64,000 bases of DNA from an uncultured Clostridium sp. (GTDB lineage: Bacteria; Bacillota; Clostridia; TANB77; CAG-508): NCBI GenBank assembly GCA_947653235.1, contig CANTGH010000003.1, forward strand, positions 1-64,000, in the 5' to 3' direction. Below the pieces are notes generated by a model. The model saw only the letters and a program-made list of their open reading frames with translations, did not search any database and was not told the origin of the DNA. Of this stretch, positions 54,423-62,918 are shown one piece after another. Numbering within the stretch: position 1 is the stretch's first letter; each line of letters begins with the position of its first letter. Both the position numbers and the translations under genes were made by a program.

Positions 54423-55325
54423 ATGGATTTTATACCCTATAAAATTAATGAAATTTTAGAAAACAAATATTATCAAATACCACAAGAATTATTTACGAAT
54501 GAGAAATACAAAGATAAGCTTAATTCAGATAGTAAGATATTATATGCCTTCTTACTTGACAGATTAACCCTATCTCAAAAAAATCATTGGGTAGATAATG
54601 AAACCAGAGTTTATTTGATATTTACACGAGAAGAAGTACAAGATAAACTAGGATTATCTGAAAAAACAGTAATAAAAGCATTTAAACAGTTATCTGAAGT
54701 AAAATTAATATCAGAGAAAAGACAAGGTTTGGAAAAGCCAAATTTAATCTATGTTGGAAAGATACAACATGAAGAAATTCCAGAACAGGAAAATTTACAG
54801 GTCCAGAACTGTAAAAATTACAGTTCAAGAACCGCAAATAATACTGTTCTTGATGTGGAAAATTTACAGACAATCAATACTAATAATATCCAATCTAATA
54901 TAATCAAGACTGAGTCTATCAATCCTAAAAGTGATGATGAACTTGAAAAAGTAAAAAAACAATGCAAATTAGATGAGTTTTCAAAAGAAGAAAAATCGAT
55001 ATTAGAAGATGTGATTGACGCTTTATATTACAAAGATACCTTAAAGGTTGGCAATGTAACTGTTAATCATTTTAAGATATTAGATAAATTGCAATTAATC
55101 GTAAAAGAAAACTTGATTCAACTGCTAGATATTTTGAAGAATATTGATAACATACAAAATGCTAAAAATTATTTGATGATTTGCTTATATAATAATCTTG
55201 GAAACACATGTATTGGGACTAAAACGAAAACTTCGGCTCGTGAAAATGAAAGAAACTGCGAAGCATATTCTTGGAATGAACTCTACGATAACGACTACTA
55301 TGATGTGGCAACAGAATCTTCATAG
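54423..55325 (+). CDS. RepA replication initiator, full form
   Basis: 300 residues: the RepA N-terminal domain (PQELFTNEKYKDKLNSDSKI, then FTREEVQDKLGLSEKTVIKA) and a C-terminal helical domain (SILEDVIDALYYKDTLKVGN). The N-terminus is very similar to the short initiator of element 1 (34847). Starts after AAAGGAG. It probably initiates replication of the excised circle. A strong hairpin follows. Confidence 0.85.
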   Translation: MDFIPYKINEILENKYYQIPQELFTNEKYKDKLNSDSKILYAFLLDRLTLSQKNHWVDNETRVYLIFTREEVQDKLGLSEKTVIKAFKQLSEVKLISEKRQGLEKPNLIYVGKIQHEEIPEQENLQVQNCKNYSSRTANNTVLDVENLQTINTNNIQSNIIKTESINPKSDDELEKVKKQCKLDEFSKEEKSILEDVIDALYYKDTLKVGNVTVNHFKILDKLQLIVKENLIQLLDILKNIDNIQNAKNYLMICLYNNLGNTCIGTKTKTSARENERNCEAYSWNELYDNDYYDVATESS

Positions 55326-55338
55326 AAATGCTTTGTTA

Positions 55339-55372
55339 TGAAGTTGCTAGCCCTACTCTAGTAGCAACTTCA
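55339..55372 (+). terminator. hairpin after repA of element 3
   Basis: tgaagttgcta and tagcaacttca form a stem about 15 bases after the repA stop. T-run is weak. The following 240 bases contain another short stem (acaag-tttac-cttgt) and no gene. Confidence 0.6.
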
Positions 55373-55609
55373 CTGACTAAAATATGACATATATTTTTAT
55401 GCTTTAGCAATTTTTAAGTACCCCGTAGGGCAGACGACAAGTTTACCTTGTCTAGTGTGTTAGACAAGCGAGCTTGACTTTAGTATGAAGAATGAGCTAC
55501 GCTATCGTAAAAAATGAGAAATTAACACCGAGCTGATATAAATGGAGAATGTATCCATAATGATAGAAAAGGAACTTGATAGAGAATATTAGAAAGGAAT
55601 TTTGGAAAT

Positions 55610-55927
55610 ATGAAAAATGAAAAATTATATAGTATAGATTCAATCGAATTATTTGAATGTATAGAAAATTTGAAATTAGAGTTAAAGAAGAATAATGCTG
55701 AATATAAAGATTTATTTGAGAAAATTGAAAAGATTAAGGATAAATATTCAAATATTAGAGGTGTTTTGGAAGATGAGAAAATTTGTGAGATGACACTTGA
55801 AGAAAGTAAAGAGTTATTAAAAGCTATTAATCTGTATAGAGATTTGATTAGAATTGAGCAATATGAAATATTTCTTTTGGGTGGAGGGGAGTGTTTTGAG
55901 TATTTAAAGAAGATTGATGTATTGTAA
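55610..55927 (+). CDS. conserved element protein (paralogue of 35807)
   Basis: 105 residues: FECIENLKLELKKNNAEYKD, RGVLEDEKICEMTLEESKEL, LYRDLIRIEQYEIFLLGG. It resembles the protein at 35807-36127 throughout and occupies the same place after repA. Starts behind AAAGGA. Function unknown. Confidence 0.75.
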   Translation: MKNEKLYSIDSIELFECIENLKLELKKNNAEYKDLFEKIEKIKDKYSNIRGVLEDEKICEMTLEESKELLKAINLYRDLIRIEQYEIFLLGGGECFEYLKKIDVL

Positions 55928-56030
55928 AAATATAAAAATAGTAATTAGCTTCTTTTTAATTTATATAGTAGAAGGGGTATACTCCAAATGAAGTACACCC
56001 CCGTTTTATTTATAAAAACATTAATAACTT

Positions 56031-57257
56031 TTAAAAAATAAATGATGTTCTAATAACATCTTCAAAGGTTTCGCGTCTTCTAATGATACTTTCAGTGCCA
56101 TCTTTCTTAAGCATAATCTCCGCTGGTCTCAATCGACCTGTATAATTAGAAGACATGGAATATCCGTATGCTCCGGCATTGTATACGACAACTGCATCGC
56201 CTACCTCCGGTTTTAAGATAGAACGATTTTTCCCTAAAATGTCTCCACTCTCACAAACATTGCCACAAATATTGGCTGTAATTTGTGGAGCTGTCACCAG
56301 TGCTTCAACTTCAATACGATGATATGAATCATACATGGATGGTCTTACCAATTGGTTCATGCCGATATCTGTGCCAATCCAGTACTGATCATTCTCATAT
56401 TTCACCGCATTTACTGTTCCCACCAGTTTACCAGCCTGACACGGAATATACCTTCCCGGTTCAAAAATGAATTCCTTTACCTGTGGCTGCCTATTCAAGA
56501 ATTGGTTCAGAATCGGATACAACTTATCTACTACTTCTTCCAAATTCAATTCTTCTTCATCTTCCTTATATGGTACTCCAAAACCGCCGCCCAAGTCAAC
56601 AATTTTTACATTCTTGAAATACTTGTCAACGATTTCAAGACCTGCGTCAACACCAGCAATATAATTGGGAATCTTATCATTTAAAAACAAACTTCCCAAG
56701 TGCTGATGTGTACCAACTATATTTAGCTGATACTTTGTAGCAGTTTCAAAAAGCAGTGGTAAATTTGTCTCTGAAACACCAAACTTTGTAGCTTTTCCTG
56801 CTGTAATTACTTTTCCTGAATGTCCAACACCGACTTCACCTGGATTAATTCGAACCATAATGTCTGTTCCTGGAAACAATTTTCCCCAAGTTTCCACTTG
56901 AGAAATCGAATCCAAACAAATCAAAAGTCCGTTTTCATGAACCTGCTTCATTTCTTCTGCCGAAATATTATTGCAAACATAAAGCATATCTGATGGCAAA
57001 AAGCCTACCATTTTGTCGATTGCCATCTCAACAGGAGACATACAATCAACACTTAATCCATGATTTTTCACGACACTCAAAATTGCTAAGTTACTGTTTG
57101 CTTTTGTGGAATAATGCATTTTCACAAAAGTTCCTGTTTTCAGCTTGTTTTCCAAGTTTTCTTCAAATAATGTCATATTCCGACATTTTTCTTCCAGAAT
57201 CCTTTCATCATACACATACAATGGGCTTCCATACTTTTTCAATAATTCTTTATACAT
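56031..57257 (-). CDS. lysA: diaminopimelate decarboxylase
   Basis: PLP enzyme that makes L-lysine from meso-diaminopimelate, the last step of lysine synthesis. 408 residues, alanine-racemase-like barrel with the PLP lysine in HYSTKANSNLAIL, HQHLGSLF, VDLGGGFGVPY, FEPGRYIPCQ and the active-site YNAGAYGYSMSSNY near the end. The start at 57257 follows AGGCAGG. The base composition is higher in GC than the surrounding element, and CGG is used as arginine (KCRNM). It lies 139 bases downstream of ddh and probably shares its transcript. Confidence 0.92.
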   Translation of the reverse strand: MYKELLKKYGSPLYVYDERILEEKCRNMTLFEENLENKLKTGTFVKMHYSTKANSNLAILSVVKNHGLSVDCMSPVEMAIDKMVGFLPSDMLYVCNNISAEEMKQVHENGLLICLDSISQVETWGKLFPGTDIMVRINPGEVGVGHSGKVITAGKATKFGVSETNLPLLFETATKYQLNIVGTHQHLGSLFLNDKIPNYIAGVDAGLEIVDKYFKNVKIVDLGGGFGVPYKEDEEELNLEEVVDKLYPILNQFLNRQPQVKEFIFEPGRYIPCQAGKLVGTVNAVKYENDQYWIGTDIGMNQLVRPSMYDSYHRIEVEALVTAPQITANICGNVCESGDILGKNRSILKPEVGDAVVVYNAGAYGYSMSSNYTGRLRPAEIMLKKDGTESIIRRRETFEDVIRTSFIF

Positions 57258-57396
57258 ATCATTATCCTGCCTTTCGTTTAGTTGCAATGTTAATAGTTTC
57301 TATAAATTTCTACCCTCCTTTATAGTTATAAATAGTTTTTTATAAACGGTGTCTCCTCCATAGAGGAAAACCGCTGAGGTTATTATGAAATCTGTC

Positions 57397-58374
57397 TTAT
57401 AACAATCTCTTCATAAGGTCTGCCGTAGGTTCAGCAGTCAAGAGGCTTGGTGGAATGTCAAAAACTGTTTTTGCTCCACAGTCGCCTTTGTCAGCCAAGT
57501 AACATGCTGCTCTTGCATAGGCAACTAAAATGCTGCCTGTGAATTCCGGATTCGATTCCAACTTTAAGGAATACTCGATAATCTGCTTATTATCGCCGGT
57601 ATTACCACTACGGATAACGAATCCTCCATGTGGCATTGCTGAGTGGTTCTTTTTGAGCTCAGCTTCACTGATAAACTGCACTGTTGTGTCATAATCGGCG
57701 AAGTAATTCGGCATTTCCTTGATTTCCTTTTCAATTCTATCAAGGTCTGCACCTTCTTCAGCCACCACATAGCAATCACGCAAGTGCTTTTCTCTTGTCG
57801 TTAATTCCGGATTTTTGCCTGCACGGACATCTTCAATAGCACTTTCAATAGGAATCGTGTACTGTTTTGCATCCTTGACGCCATCGATTTTACGAATAGC
57901 ATCTGAATGCCCTTGACTTACACCTTTTCCCCAGAAAGTGTATGTACTTCCTGTCGGAAGAATTGCTTCTGCATACGCTCTTGCAATTGAGAACATTCCT
58001 TGATCCCAGCCTACTGAAATGATAGAAACGGTTTCTGCACAATAAGAAGCCTCATCCATCTCTTTAAAGTATTCTGGTATTTTTGCATGTGTGTCAAAAC
58101 TGTCAACAGTATTGAACATACTTGCAATTTCCGGACCTTGTTCTGGCAAGTCTTTTGCAGAACCACCGCAAAGAATCACCACATCAATCTCATCGGTGTA
58201 GTCTTCAATCTTATCGATTGATATTACTTTTACACCTGATGCAGTACTAATTGTCAACGGATCCCGCCGCGTGAAAATCGCAACCAACTCCATATCCTGA
58301 TTTGCAGGATTGGAAAGCGCTTTTTCCACACCTTTTCCTAAGTTACCGTAACCACAAATTGCTACTTTAATCAT
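57397..58374 (-). CDS. ddh: meso-diaminopimelate dehydrogenase
   Basis: NADPH-dependent enzyme that makes meso-DAP from tetrahydrodipicolinate and ammonia in one step, bypassing the succinyl or acetyl routes. 325 residues: Rossmann start IKVAICGYGNLGKGVEKA, FTRRDPLTIST, VILCGGSAKDLPEQGPEIA, FDTHAKIPEY, SVGWDQGMFSIARAYAEA and GKGVSQGHSDAIRKIDGVKD. The start at 58374 is set by GAGGTAAAA. Both arginines of TRRD are CGG, the codon that causes shifts in the host genes. Its product is the substrate of lysA next door. Confidence 0.95.
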   Translation of the reverse strand: MIKVAICGYGNLGKGVEKALSNPANQDMELVAIFTRRDPLTISTASGVKVISIDKIEDYTDEIDVVILCGGSAKDLPEQGPEIASMFNTVDSFDTHAKIPEYFKEMDEASYCAETVSIISVGWDQGMFSIARAYAEAILPTGSTYTFWGKGVSQGHSDAIRKIDGVKDAKQYTIPIESAIEDVRAGKNPELTTREKHLRDCYVVAEEGADLDRIEKEIKEMPNYFADYDTTVQFISEAELKKNHSAMPHGGFVIRSGNTGDNKQIIEYSLKLESNPEFTGSILVAYARAACYLADKGDCGAKTVFDIPPSLLTAEPTADLMKRLL

Positions 58375-58509
58375 ATTTTTTACCTCGTTCTTTCCGCCCA
58401 ACTAGGCTTTTAAATTATAAAATTTGCTGTTACAGATAGATTATAACACATTTTTTTTTGATGTTTGCAAGTATTTACATAATTTTTATTGTACAAAAAT
58501 GATTTTTTT

Positions 58510-58659
58510 CTCACTGAAGCCAACAAAAGAACTGTAAGGGATTATGAATTATGGGGATTTATCAAAGTTTTAGGCATTAATTATGAAGATTTATTTAAAG
58601 GTATTGAAAACAAGTTAGAAAATTTCCCAAATTATATTAACTTTTTTATTATAAATTAA
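58510..58659 (+). pseudogene. C-terminal remnant of an XRE regulator
   Basis: LTEANKRTVRDYELWGFIKV then LGINYEDLFKGIE and a stop. It has the form of the end of an XRE protein, but no helix-turn-helix lies upstream. Confidence 0.55.
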
Positions 58660-59495
58660 GAATATTAAAAAAGACTTGATGTATAATAAAAATAATGTTA
58701 TAATAATTATAGCTAGCAAGTTCAAATGAGGTCAAAGAACGAAGTTGCACCGAGATATGTTCCCGCATATCTCTTTTTTTATGTGATAGAAAAGAGCAGT
58801 TTCACACCCGCTCTCAAAGATTATTCTTTGTTTTTATCTTCTTGGTTTTTGTCATTATCACTTCTAAAAGATTTCCTTTTGAAAAAGATAGATGTATTAT
58901 ATTTCTAACTTTCTCAAAAAACAACATTTTTCACTAAGATATCCCTAGAAAATTATCATAAGGACTGCTGATCATCCTTGCTCTCCTTTCTAAAAAGTAT
59001 TATGCTAACGAAGTGTAGCATAATACGTCGAATATGAATGGCAAATTTGAGTATCTATCGTTCGCCAGCTTGGTGTCTTGACACCATTTTTGCTGTTTAG
59101 GGAAAAATCCCTAAAACCTAATTTGCCCGCTGGGAGATCTTTTTCGTATTGTTTTTTTGTTTTTTAGTTGAAAAATTTATATTTTTCTTTTAAATTTTTA
59201 GCATACTAAAACATAATTTTTTTGCGATTTTTTATTTGAAATCTAGCTTAATCTTATTAAAAATATTATTGATATTTTTAATAAAATGTAGTAAAAATAT
59301 ATTGACTTTTTTAATTATAAATGTACAATGTAATTGGCAAAAGTTAAGAATTCGTGTATAATAAATGTATAAATAATTAGATTATAAATATCTTTTGATA
59401 TTTTAATATAAAAGCTCTGTTAATCCATTTTAACGGCTACGATTTATTCGCGGTCTAGGATTAATAGAGCTTTCATTTTATCGATGTTTAAGTAA
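58660..59495. other. non-coding stretch with several hairpins
   Basis: About 840 bases with no convincing gene. Structures: a terminator gagatatg/catatctc plus T run (58752-58780), a hairpin gtattatgcta/tagcataatac (58997-59026), a short ggtgtc/gacacc stem near 59090 and a 16-bp stem aaagctctgttaatcc/ggattaatagagcttt (59411-59473) with an inner loop. The last could end the ATPase gene. The others could include an origin of transfer, but nothing proves it. Confidence 0.5.
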
Positions 59496-60746
59496 TTAAT
59501 ACTCTAAACTATCCATATCTAATAAAAAATCAAATACACTCATTGTAATGATACCATTTTCATCACGATTTCTTTTTATATAATCCTTCACAATAATAAA
59601 CTTTTTAAAAGAATCATTTATTTTAAGCAATGGTCGTTGTTCTTGTTCTATTTTGTCAGAAGTTGGCATACTAAAAGCTGATTGAATATAAAATTTGTTA
59701 TTTCCTTTATTCGCCACAAAATCAATTTCTAATTGTTTGTAAGTATATTCATTTTCTGATGAAGTTTTCATTTCAATAACGCCAACATCTACATTAAATC
59801 CTCGTCTTTTTAATTCAAGATATATGATATTTTCCATGATATGCGTTTCTTCTTGTTGCCTAAAATTAATAAGAGAATTACGAATACCAATATCACTAAA
59901 ATAAAATTTATAAGGTGTGCTAATATACTTTTTGCCTTTAACATCATATCTTGTAGCCTTTTCAATAATAAATGCTTCTTCTAAATATTTTAAGTAAGAA
60001 CTTATTGTTTTAGGATCGATATTCATACCTGCTGTACTTTTAAACGTATCTGATATTTTTTTAGGATTAGAAAGTGAGCCTATACTAGAAGATATAATCT
60101 CCACTAAATTAACTAATTCTGTATCGTTTTTTATATTGTTTCTTTCAATCACATCATTGATATATACATTCTGCTGTTGCTCTCTTAAATAAGCCATTTT
60201 TCTTTCATCATTTTGCATTGACACAACGAGAGGCAATCCACCATAAGTACAATATTCTACCCAACCGTCTAGCTTATCTCCGCTATATACAGACATAAAC
60301 TCTGAATAACTTAATGGATAAATTCTTATTTCTTCGCCACGACCTCTAAATTCTGTTATGATGTCAGTAGAGAGAAATTTTGAATTACTGCCTGTAACAT
60401 AGATATCTACATTATCAATTCTTAAAAGACCATTTAAAACACTTTCAAAATTGTTTACTAACTGTATTTCATCAAGGATAACATAGTACATTTCTTTATC
60501 TTCAATTTTATCTTTTATAAATCTACTTAAATTTTTTGGTTCCAACAAATTTTCATAATCTGCATCATCTAAAGCAATTTTAATAATATGATCTTCAGCC
60601 ACTCCTTCATTCAAAAGATAATGATAAAAAATCGTATTTAGCAAATAAGATTTCCCACATCTACGAATTCCTGTGACTACTTTTATTAATTTATCATGCT
60701 TTGCTGCAATTAGCTTATTTAAATAATAATCTCTCTTTATTTCCAT
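59496..60746 (-). CDS. AAA ATPase with DUF4143 domain (element 3)
   Basis: 416 residues: Walker A GIRRCGKSYLLNTIFYHYL, Walker B YYVILDEIQLVNNFESVLNG, and a DUF4143 C-terminus with EIDFVANKGNNKFYIQSAFS. It is a distant relative of the ATPase in element 1, at the same relative place before xis. A palindrome with ATTCC half-sites lies about 60 bases upstream. Role unknown. Confidence 0.88.
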   Translation of the reverse strand: MEIKRDYYLNKLIAAKHDKLIKVVTGIRRCGKSYLLNTIFYHYLLNEGVAEDHIIKIALDDADYENLLEPKNLSRFIKDKIEDKEMYYVILDEIQLVNNFESVLNGLLRIDNVDIYVTGSNSKFLSTDIITEFRGRGEEIRIYPLSYSEFMSVYSGDKLDGWVEYCTYGGLPLVVSMQNDERKMAYLREQQQNVYINDVIERNNIKNDTELVNLVEIISSSIGSLSNPKKISDTFKSTAGMNIDPKTISSYLKYLEEAFIIEKATRYDVKGKKYISTPYKFYFSDIGIRNSLINFRQQEETHIMENIIYLELKRRGFNVDVGVIEMKTSSENEYTYKQLEIDFVANKGNNKFYIQSAFSMPTSDKIEQEQRPLLKINDSFKKFIIVKDYIKRNRDENGIITMSVFDFLLDMDSLEY

Positions 60747-60807
60747 AATTCCAATTTTCTCCTCTTTTACTATTTTATACTAAAATTAGAAAAATATCAA
60801 TACTTCT

Positions 60808-60844
60808 ATTCCAAAAAAACTCCATTATGGAGTTTTTTTGGAAT
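60808..60844. promoter_or_regulatory. palindrome upstream of the element 3 ATPase gene
   Basis: attccaaaaaaactcc-atta-tggagtttttttggaat. It corresponds in place to the ATTCCGAAAAA palindrome of element 1. The rest of the 60.75-61.05 kb gap shows no gene. Confidence 0.65.
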
Positions 60845-61057
60845 AACTATTAATTTCTAAAAATCTTTCAAAAAAATGTAGGGTATCCTCATATTCTAAT
60901 CGCTGTTTATTATAGAAAGAAAAATTTTCAAAAAATAGACACCTTTTTGAGATTTCAATCGCCTTTATATATGTAACTAGAAAATTTTTAAAATTTGAGT
61001 TACTTTTTTGAAATTTGGATGCTATTACTTTCAAATCTATTATAGGAGGATCTTTAT

Positions 61058-61249
61058 ATGCAAAAAGAAATAAAATTTTACACTACTGCAGATGTAAGAA
61101 GAATTTTAAGAATTGGAAACAAAACTTGTTTAGAGTTGTTTCATCGTACTGATTTTCCTTGTGTGAAGATTGGTAAGTCATTTAAGATATCTGTTCAAGC
61201 ATTTAATGAATACTTTAACTCAAGACGTGTTTTTAGTGAAGAAAATTGA
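61058..61249 (+). CDS. xis: excisionase (Tn916 Xis type), element 3
   Basis: 63 residues: FYTTADVRRILRIGNKTCLE, LFHRTDFPCVKIGKSFKIS, FNEYFNSRRVFSEEN. Starts after AGGAGG. Close relative of the excisionase of element 1. A hairpin (aagaagattta/taaatcttctt, 61263-61292) follows it. Confidence 0.92.
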   Translation: MQKEIKFYTTADVRRILRIGNKTCLELFHRTDFPCVKIGKSFKISVQAFNEYFNSRRVFSEEN

Positions 61250-61306
61250 ATAACAAAAAAATAAGAAGATTTATACTCACACTAAATCTTCTTAAAAAAA
61301 CTGAAA

Positions 61307-61378
61307 GAAAACTATTGCTATAAGTTTTCCTAACTGCTATAATTATATCATAAAATTTAATTATAGCAATAGTTTTCC
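61307..61378 (+). promoter_or_regulatory. inverted repeat in the xis-int spacer of element 3
   Basis: gaaaactattgctata (61307-61322) and tatagcaatagttttc (61362-61377) form a 16-bp perfect stem that ends about 20 bases before the int ribosome site. It parallels the structure at 42920-42984. Confidence 0.65.
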
Positions 61379-61406
61379 TTAAATTTAGACTAGAAAGGAT
61401 GATATT

Positions 61407-62744
61407 ATGAAATTTAAGGGAATAACAGTTGGTACTTATTATTCTAAAAGACCTAAAGGCAAATATAATGAATCAATTTGTGCCGATTGTGAAAATTGTA
61501 AAAAGAACATTGACAAAGCAAAACAATATGAAATATGTAAAGGTTGTGATAAATTCTATATTTCAAAAACTTGTAAAGCAATTATAACTATTGGTCGTGA
61601 TCAAACAACTGGTAAAGTAATACGTAAAACTTTTGTTGCAGATACTGAAAATGAAGCCATGAATAAAGCTTTAGAGTTTAAAATAGATATGGACAAAAAT
61701 GGTGGACCTCGTATTATTACAAAAACCAATAAAAGTTTAATTGACTTAATAAGTGCAATGATTGATGAACAATTCAAGCTGAAAAGAATTAAAGAATCTA
61801 CTTATAGAAGAAAATTAGAAACTTTGAAGAAAATGAAGAAAGCCTCATTTGCAAATAAACCTATTTCAAAAGTTTCAAGAGCTGATGTTGTAGAATATCT
61901 GGCAAAACTTACAAAGTATTCTAAAACCACAATAAAACAAAATTATGAATTGCTATGTATGGGATTTGGAGAAGCCTATCATCAAAAAATTATCACTGAT
62001 AACTTTTTATCTGGTTATAAAAGAATTGAAAAGCCAAAAAGTGATTATGCTGGGCATCACAGAATTGCCCTTACTATTCAGGAGCAGAAAAAGTTGATAG
62101 AATATCTGAATGACGTTGAATATTCTCAATTCAAGCACAAGTATTTATTTTTATTGTTGATTAGTACTGGTATGAGAATTGGTGAAGCATTGGTTTTAGA
62201 CTATACCAAAGATATTGACATTGAAAATGGCACTATCACAATCCGTAGAACTCAAACCAAAAATATAAGTGGAAATTCTATTATAGGTGAAACAACCAAA
62301 ACTTCTTCAGGAAAAAGAGTTATTAACTTAAATGATATTAGTAAAAAAGCTCTTGAAAATGCTATCAACCATATCATTCCAAATAAGTTCCATTTATTAT
62401 TCTATAATCCTACAAATAAACAATATGGATTATATGAAGCGGCAAGTATTAATTCAGCATTAAAACGAGCTGGAAAAAAGCTAGAGATTGGATTGTATGA
62501 CGAAGAAGATTCCAAGGGAAAGATAGTAACTAGAACAGATTTACATACTCATATGTTAAGAGGCACTTTTGCAACAAGATGTGCAGAGGCTAAAATTGCC
62601 CCTACGGTACTTAAAGAAATATTAGGACATTCAGATATATCTATTACAATGAAATACTATATCGATATAGATACAGATTTTATCAATTCTGAAAATCAAA
62701 ATGTAGTAAACTATCTGATAGAAAAAAATATATTTGAGATATAG
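61407..62744 (+). CDS. int: tyrosine integrase with a Cys-rich N-terminus, element 3
   Basis: 445 residues. Residues 20-60 contain CADCENCKKNIDKAKQYEIC then KGCDKFY and TCKAI, a zinc-finger-like cluster of CxxC pairs. Then an arm-binding domain (TIGRDQTTGKVIRKTF), core-binding domain and the catalytic set: STGMRIGEALVLDY, HMLRGTFATRCAE, LGHSD, Tyr in KYYIDID. Closely related to the element 1 integrase in the C-terminal half, more diverged at the N-terminus, as expected if the arm sites differ. Starts after GAAAGGATG. Confidence 0.92.
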   Translation: MKFKGITVGTYYSKRPKGKYNESICADCENCKKNIDKAKQYEICKGCDKFYISKTCKAIITIGRDQTTGKVIRKTFVADTENEAMNKALEFKIDMDKNGGPRIITKTNKSLIDLISAMIDEQFKLKRIKESTYRRKLETLKKMKKASFANKPISKVSRADVVEYLAKLTKYSKTTIKQNYELLCMGFGEAYHQKIITDNFLSGYKRIEKPKSDYAGHHRIALTIQEQKKLIEYLNDVEYSQFKHKYLFLLLISTGMRIGEALVLDYTKDIDIENGTITIRRTQTKNISGNSIIGETTKTSSGKRVINLNDISKKALENAINHIIPNKFHLLFYNPTNKQYGLYEAASINSALKRAGKKLEIGLYDEEDSKGKIVTRTDLHTHMLRGTFATRCAEAKIAPTVLKEILGHSDISITMKYYIDIDTDFINSENQNVVNYLIEKNIFEI

Positions 62745-62824
62745 GGGTTGTAATTTTTATGAAATTATGATAAAAAATAAATAATGAATTTAAGTGGTTT
62801 TTATGGAAGAAGATTGAGTTAAAA

Positions 62825-62846
62825 TTCCGTAAAAGTGTTCCGCAAA
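62825..62846 (+). repeat. right arm-type repeats of element 3 (TTCCGCAAA)
   Basis: TTCCGTAAA at 62825-62833 and TTCCGCAAA at 62838-62846, matching the left-end set. Confidence 0.72.
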
Positions 62847-62906
62847 ACAAAAATAACACGCGAAAGCATTGTGATATCAATGAAAATGGTATTTTTAGTC
62901 GAGTAC

Positions 62907-62918
62907 TCACCTCGACCA
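62907..62918 (+). repeat. attR core of the tandem array
   Basis: Exact tcacctcgacca, followed by t as after the tRNA itself. It marks the return to chromosome. Confidence 0.88.

Larger units (their letters stand above)
54159..62918 (+). mobile_element. integrative element 3, carrying lysA and ddh
   Basis: 8,760 bases between core repeats. Backbone as in element 1 (repA, small conserved protein, AAA ATPase, xis, Cys-rich int), but without tnpV, mobC or a relaxase. Cargo is lysA and ddh, oriented against the backbone. A remnant XRE gene and several hairpins lie in the middle. It would depend on another element for transfer. Confidence 0.88.

Noticed and set aside
58690..58790. Lysine riboswitch or T-box upstream of ddh-lysA.
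   Set aside because: The hairpin there lies on the wrong side of the promoter region for the minus-strand genes, and no L-box or T-box core words were seen.
58726..58908. 60-codon plus-strand frame in element 3.
   Set aside because: It runs through a terminator hairpin and has no ribosome site or family pattern.
60825..61034. Minus-strand 69-codon frame between the ATPase and xis genes.
   Set aside because: No ribosome site, overlaps the palindrome, and its composition is that of AT-rich non-coding DNA.
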